A stretch of DNA of 64,000 nucleotides from Siphonodentalium dalli (taxonomy: Eukaryota; Mollusca; Scaphopoda; Gadilida; Siphonodentaliidae): contig CP136064.1 in NCBI GenBank assembly GCA_032622095.1, positions 175,598,247 through 175,662,246 on the forward strand, read 5' to 3'. The translations under genes were made by a program, and so were the position numbers. The notes below the pieces were generated by a model that was not told the DNA's origin, did not search any database, and saw only the letters and a list, made by a program, of their open reading frames with translations. Shown here piece after piece: positions 58,701 through 64,000 of the stretch (position 1 is its first letter; each line of letters opens with the position of its first letter).

Positions 58701-58876
58701 CCCATCTACATGTCAATGTCAACATTCATGACAAATTTCATAATAATCGGACCAAAGGTACGAACTGTAGCCCGTGCTAAAGGAAATTGTTGACGCATCA
58801 CGCACACACGCACACACGGACGACGGATACCAAGCCATGGCAATAGCTCAAACTTTACAAAGTAAAGTTGAGCTAA
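55769..58876 (+). mobile_element. Helentron/pearl-like element 1, about 18-unit satellite core
   Basis: The 5' end is 'GAAAGTGTCAATGACACTG' then 'TAGCTCAACTTGG'. The 3' end is the hairpin 'AGCTCAAACTTTAC' / 'GTAAAGTTGAGCT' followed by AA (CTAA at 58873-58876), preceded by a 'cacacacggacgacgga' run. 'TAGCTCAACTT' near the 5' end is the inverse of 'AAGTTGAGCTA' at the 3' end, as in Helentron subterminal inverted repeats. The core is about 18 monomers of roughly 164 bp in two types, with 'gtaaaatccaagatggctgc' or 'ttgaaatcaaagatggccac'. It is non-autonomous; no Rep/helicase is present. Confidence 0.75.
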
Positions 58877-59143
58877 TAAGCAAGAATAGCTGTCATAACA
58901 AGATGTTATAATTGCGGCTGGGTACTGACATACTCCCACTGTGCCAAATTAAAACATAGGCAGGACAGAACCCAAATTCAAAATAAACAAAGAAGGATAA
59001 CTCGAGAATGGAAAATGAAAACAATGTCATTGAGAACTCATTTGAAAGCAGTCATGTAATGATGGTGAACCCCCATACCAAATTTCATTCAGATCTGATA
59101 ACCAATGTGTGAGATATATGCCCAGACGGCTAGACAGATGGAT
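58877..59143. other. Unique or old repeat DNA between elements
   Basis: No gene; short 'ccataccaaatttcattcag' phrases of the satellite type. Confidence 0.4.
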
Positions 59144-60461
59144 GAGGTCAATCCAGTATGCTCCTCATTTTGCTTCTTTTTCCTTCGAAAAATGGGGGTA
59201 CATTTGTATATACTTACTTGTTTTTAAAATAATGGTATTAATCCTGCTTATAAAACCAATGAAAAACAAAACTTTTATAGATGGATATCTCAATCTTTGG
59301 CATGAATCTTACTGAGATGTAAATCTGTAAAAATAAGTGAAAAGATCATCACAGAGAACTACTAAAACATGGCTAATATAATAAAAGGCCGTCTGGCCAC
59401 AGTGTCCCCCGAAAAGGTGGCTTTATTTGGGGTATCAGCTTTTCTGAAAAAAATAACAAGGACCCTAAATCCGATACTAAATTTCAGAACAAAATGGGTG
59501 GATCGTACCCATATTCGAACTTAATCTGTATTTCGAGCTGATAAACTCATATACCAAATTTGATTCAGATATGATCACACAAACTAAAGTTATCATCCGG
59601 AAACCAGAAATGGACAGGATTCTAAGTCGTAAAAGGGCCATAACTCTAACAAAAATGGGCAGAGCAAACCCATATTCGAACCTGACCTGTATTTTGGGCC
59701 GATAAACTATCATACTAAATTTGATTCAGATATGATGACACAAACTAAAGTTATCATCCGGAAACCAGAAATTAACAGGATTCTAAGTCGAAAAAGGGCC
59801 ATAACTCTAGCAAAAATGGGTGGATTGTACCCATATTCGAACTTGACCTGTATTTCGAGCTGATAAACGCACATTCCAAATTTGGTTCAGATATGATCAC
59901 ACCGTGGCAAACTGAAGTTATCATCCGGAAACGAGAAATTGACAGGATTCCAAGTCAAATAAAAGGTCGGTAGACCTCATGTCCACCTCTAAGTGTCGGC
60001 TTGATACGACTGTTGTTTGCGCATAAAAACCTGTCTTTAGTGATAGTAAACCTACATACCATATTTAATTTCATTCAGTACACATTTACTAAAGTTATCA
60101 TCCGGAAACCTCAAATTGGCAAAAATTCTAAGTCAAAAAGGGACATAACTCTGGTGAAAATTGGCAGGCGGAACCCGAATTCGAACTTGACCTGTGTTTT
60201 GCTGGGAGAAAGACACATACCAACTTTGGTTCAGATCAAATAATCCAAACTGGAGTTATCGGTCGGAAACCAAAAATGTTAACAGACGGTCAAATTCTAA
60301 GTCGAAAAAGGGGCATAACTCTGGTGAAAATTGGCGGACGGAACCAGAATTCGAACTTGACCTGTCTTTTCTGCTAGTAAACCCACATACCAAATTTAAT
60401 TTAATTTGGTTAACTCTAACTAAAGTTATCATCCGGAAACCTCGGATGCACGCACGCACAG
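59144..60461 (+). repeat. Segmental duplication, copy 2
   Basis: 59144-60133 matches 52638-53618, and 60136-60461 matches 54880-55205. The 1.26 kb lying between those two parts in copy 1 is absent here. Either copy 1 gained or copy 2 lost that part. Confidence 0.8.
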
Positions 60462-60526
60462 GCTGATTATAATAGCCCTCCGAACCAGTTGGGTCGGCGG
60501 ACAAAAAGGGCCACAACTCTCGCAAT

Positions 60527-61715
60527 GAAAGTGTCAATGAGACTGTAGCTCAACTTAGGTAGGGGAATAATTTAATGGTTGACAGTAAATGGAGGAATCG
60601 GAAAGGTGCTAATTGAAATGTCTAACCTGTGCCAAAGGATTTAGTCATGCAAAGAGTAAAATCCAAGATGGCTGCTGGCGGCCATGTTTTTTTGGCCAAT
60701 TGACCCCAAAAGGACTCGTTCCCATCTACGTGTCATTGTTAACATCCATGACAAATTTCATGAAGATCTGACCAAAGCTACGATCTGTAGCCCGCGCCAA
60801 AGGATATAGTCATGCAAAGAGTAAATCCAAGATGGCTGCTGGCAGCCATGTTTTTCAGCCGAATGACACCAAAATGACTCGTTCCCATCTACATGTCATT
60901 GTTAACATCCATGACAAATTTTATGAAGTTCCGACCAAAGCTACAACCTGTAGCCCGTGCCAAAGGATCTAGTAATGCAAAGAGTAAAATCCAAGATGGC
61001 TGCTGGCGGCCATGTTTTTTGGCCGAACAACCCCAAAATCACTCGTTCCCATCTACATGTCAATATTAACATCTATGACATATGTCATGATGATCAGACG
61101 AACAGTACGACCTGTAGCCAGCGCCAATGGATTGAATTTTGACATCCAAGATGGCCACCAGCGGCCATGTTTTTCGGCCGAACGACCCCAAAATGACTCG
61201 TTCCCATCTACATGTCATTGTTAACATCCATGACAAATTTCATGAAGTTCCGACCAAAGCTACGACCTGTAGCCAGCGCCAAAGGATTTAGTCATGCAAA
61301 GAGTAAAATCCAAGATGGCTGCTGGCGGCCATGTTTTTTGGCCGAACAACCCCAAAATCACTCGTTCCCATCTACATGTCAATATTAAGATCCATGACAA
61401 ATTTCATGATGATCAGACGAACAGTACGACCTGTAGCCCGCGCCAATGGATTGAATTTTGAAATCCAAGATGGCTGCCAGCGGCCATGTTTTTTTACCGA
61501 ATGACCTCAAAATGATTCGTTCCCATCTACATGTCAATGTCAACATTCATGACAAATTTCATAAAGATTAGACCAAAGGTACGACCTGTAGCCCACGCCA
61601 AAGGAACGATTTGTAAATTTAACCCATGTAGCCCACGCCACACTGACACACGGACGACGGACGACGGACGCCAAACCATGGCAATAGCTTAAACTTACAA
61701 AGTAAGTTGAGCTAA
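60527..61715 (+). mobile_element. Helentron/pearl-like element 2, 6-unit core
   Basis: The 5' end is 'GAAAGTGTCAATGAGACTG' then 'TAGCTCAACTTAGG'. The 3' end is 'AGCTTAAACTTAC' / 'GTAAGTTGAGCT' followed by AA. The core is six monomers of about 160 bp, with 'ccaagatggc' or 'ctcgttcccatctac' in each. It is the same family as 55769-58876 with a shorter array. Confidence 0.75.
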
Positions 61716-61844
61716 AAAGGGCCATATTCGAACTTGACCTGTATTTTGATGTGATAACCGAAACTAAAGTTATCATCCGGAAACCATTTCCGGACGGACG
61801 GACGCATGGACACCGGCTATTTTAATAGTCCCCCAAAGGGCAAA
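61716..61844. repeat. End of a 'gggccat...' element
   Basis: A partial unit ('aactaaagttatcatccgga'), a 'ggacggacgg' run and 'ggctattttaatagtcc', a small palindrome that recurs as 'ggctgattataatagcc' at 60463-60479 and may be this second family's 3' end. Confidence 0.5.
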
Positions 61845-62903
61845 GAAAGTGTAAATGACACTGCAGCTCAACTTGGGGAGGCATTAATTTTTTTCAGATC
61901 AGTCAATAGAATTAAAAATAGTAAGGTAAGTCAAAAAGTTATAGTGAGGGGATTAAATTATATTGCGTAGATGAAAATATTTTCATTTCAATTAAATTGT
62001 ATTGCGTAGATGAAAATATTTTAATTTCAATCATTTCTGCTGGGTGTGTCAATTGATTCAAATGTGAAATCCAAGATAGATGGCTGCTGGCAGACATATT
62101 TTCCAATGAAATTTGGAAATATTATACAGCTCCCATCTAGAAGTCACCCCAAAGATCCATATGAAGTTTGGTTACGATCGCATGACAGATATAGCATTTA
62201 GGATGTGCGAAAAATTTAGTCATGCAAAGAGAAAATGTATTTCGTTGAAATATCATTCAATTCAATAGCTCCCATCTAGAGGTGAAAATGGTTGTAAATT
62301 TACAAATCATTTCTCAGGAACAAATGTGAGCTGCAGGGTGTGCCGATGGATTCTAATGTGAAATCCAAGTCAGCTGCTGTCGGCCATGTTTTCCAACAAA
62401 ATTCGGAAAAGTTCAACAGCTTCCATAAAGAAGTCACCCTGAGGATCCATATGACGTTTGGTGATGATCGGATCTAGGATGTGTCCTATGTAGGGATCGA
62501 GTGCCGAAGGATTTAGTCATGCAAAACGTAAAATATAAGATGGCTACCAGCACCCATATTTTTCATTGAAAATCTTTGAAATTCCATAACTCCCATCTAG
62601 TTGTTCCAAAAATATAGCTGTAAATTTTCAAAACAATTCTCGAATAAATGTGGGCTGCGCAGTGTGCTAATGATGTTAAATGTGAAATCCAAGATGGCTG
62701 CTGGTGGCCATGTTTTTTTTAAATTCCGAAAATGTTTATGGCGGTCACCCCAAACATCCATTTGTTGGTGACAATCGGATGTGGCATGTGGCTTTTAGGG
62801 TGTGCTGAAGGAAATTGTTGACAGACGGACATGGCTAGATGCAAGCATTGGACCGATGCCAACACATGGCAATAGCTCAAACTTGACTGTCAAGTTGAGC
62901 TAA
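61845..62903 (+). mobile_element. Helentron/pearl-like element 3, diverged core
   Basis: The 5' end is 'GAAAGTGTAAATGACACTG' then 'CAGCTCAACTTGG'. The 3' end is 'AGCTCAAACTTGAC' / 'GTCAAGTTGAGCT' followed by AA. The core monomers ('gtgaaatccaag', 'gccatgttttcc', 'agtcaccc') are much more diverged, about four to five units, so this member is older. Confidence 0.7.
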
Positions 62904-64000
62904 AAGATGTGGATAACAGGCCATATAAAGGTAAATAAAAGGTTGCAGACCCCTGTCCCCACGTCCCCTGAATTGAGATGGCTTTTTATGGATGTTGGCT
63001 TTGTTAAGAACACAGTCAAATTCTGGCAAAAATTGACTCCAACTGGATGATGACCTGCGTGTTATCAATGGTGAGCCACACACCAAGTATCCAAATATTC
63101 TTAAGAAGATTGCTCAATTTATCATTTAGACATCAAAAGTATTATTTCTAAGTTGCATACAATCAAACTTGGCTGCTTCTTCTCAAATGTAAATCACGTA
63201 CCAAATATCAAGAAATTTTGATGATTATACTGCTAATGTTATCATTCCGGACAACCAAACAACTGATTTCTAAGTAAAAAAAGAAAGAAAAGAGGCATAA
63301 CTCGGTCAAATAAATACATGACCAAAATCAAACTTGGCCTTCAAATGGTTCTCAAATGAGAGCCACATACCAGATATCAAGAAATTCAGTTGAGTATTGC
63401 TCAAGTTATCATATGGACAACCCAAAAACAGCTATTTCTAAGTAAAAAAAGGGACATAACTCTGTATCTTCTTAAATTTGAACCACGTACCAAATATCAA
63501 GAAATTCTTTTAAATATTGCTTAATTTATCATCCGTACAACCTGGATGGAAGCACGCATGCACGGACATGCCGATTATAATACCAGGTAGTCCTCCAAAT
63601 TTTTTCAGAGAACAAATACATGGCTTTTATTCCATATTTTCTCAACTTATACTCACGATACACCTCCACGGTTTAGTGACAAGAGTTATCTTGTGTTATC
63701 ACACCCACCATGCACTGTTGATTCTAATTTAAAATGAGAGGTCGATCATGATCGGCAGGTGTTTAACCCATCCATTGGCGAGAGTCAATTACTATGACCG
63801 GAATCATAAATTAGAGTTTTGATGTTGAATTATAGAGTATACTATTATGTACTATTATAGACAAATGTACATAACACAAATTATTGGAATTTATGGGTCA
63901 CTCGCATTTATAAGAGAATGCAGTGGCACATAATCTGTAATGCTGCACCAACACAGCCTTGGATTAAATGTAAAAAGGTGACCCGGACATGGAATACTTG
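62904..64000. repeat. Diverged '..cataactctg' units to window end
   Basis: Units with 'accaaatatcaagaaatt', 'aagttatcat..ggacaacc' and 'atttctaagtaaaaaaaggg' from about 63070 to 63560. Then comes a stretch matching about 53634-53850 (from about 63745 on). No gene. Confidence 0.55.

Noticed and set aside
1-64000. tRNA, rRNA, CRISPR arrays, bacterial operons or an integrated virus
   Set aside because: None seen. The many short repeats are tandem satellites without CRISPR-like spacers, and the only reverse transcriptases belong to LINEs and to the tyrosine-recombinase retrotransposon; no envelope or capsid-type virus gene was recognised.

Overview
This is a 64 kb piece of an AT-rich animal nuclear genome, most likely a bivalve mollusc. 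The inference rests on a Methuselah-like class B GPCR family, on several 'pearl'-type (Helentron-like) elements with cores of about 160 bp tandem monomers, and on mollusc-typical repeat phrases such as 'gggccataactct' and 'aaatccaagatggctgc'. There is no bacterial gene organisation, no tRNA or rRNA gene that I can see, and very little host coding sequence. The window is dominated by nested mobile elements.

Host-like genes. A Methuselah-like seven-transmembrane receptor occupies the left edge (2-1306; 5' end outside the window, rest intact). A second locus at 20.9-24.75 kb is a broken paralogue in which a 924 bp internal segment is present three times in a row. The two loci share 3' flanking DNA (1307-2330 against 24754-25339 and 27114-28450). 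That makes them a segmental duplication in which later insertions can be read directly as filled versus empty sites. A short exon-like frame at 45.0-45.3 kb resembles a THAP zinc finger.

Mobile elements, left to right. A decayed LINE lies at 12.7-14.2 kb. A TTAA-flanked palindromic MITE family has copies at 14.2/18.2, 27.5, 28.0, 45.6, 48.5, 50.0 and 52.0 kb. A PIF/Harbinger-like element of 1.77 kb sits in the GPCR flank (25340-27113). A 3.8 kb foldback structure (28.65-32.4 kb) has arms of about 0.95 kb and a 42 bp minisatellite core. A 5'-truncated LINE on the minus strand (34.5-36.4 kb) lies inside a larger terminal-inverted-repeat element (33961-36805). Immediately beside that is the best-preserved element here: a complete tyrosine-recombinase retrotransposon of the Ngaro/PAT type (36809-42277). 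It has identical split direct repeats, an intact gag-RT-RNase H frame and an intact recombinase frame.

Right part. After an inverted 16 bp minisatellite element (42.6-43.75 kb) come further MITEs, an RTE-like 3' tail with an ACAG microsatellite, a Helitron-like insertion inside a MITE (50.4-51.2 kb) and segmental duplications (52.6-55.2 against 59.1-60.5 kb). Three Helentron/pearl-like elements follow (55769-58876, 60527-61715, 61845-62903), sharing 5' and 3' end signatures.

The most interesting points are in the tyrosine-recombinase element. A 122 nt GT-AG interval between its two frames is phase-matched, so splicing would fuse gag-RT-RNase H to the recombinase. In addition, six 69 bp in-frame repeats are lodged inside its RNase H domain. 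All functional statements are by motif reading; no database search was possible.
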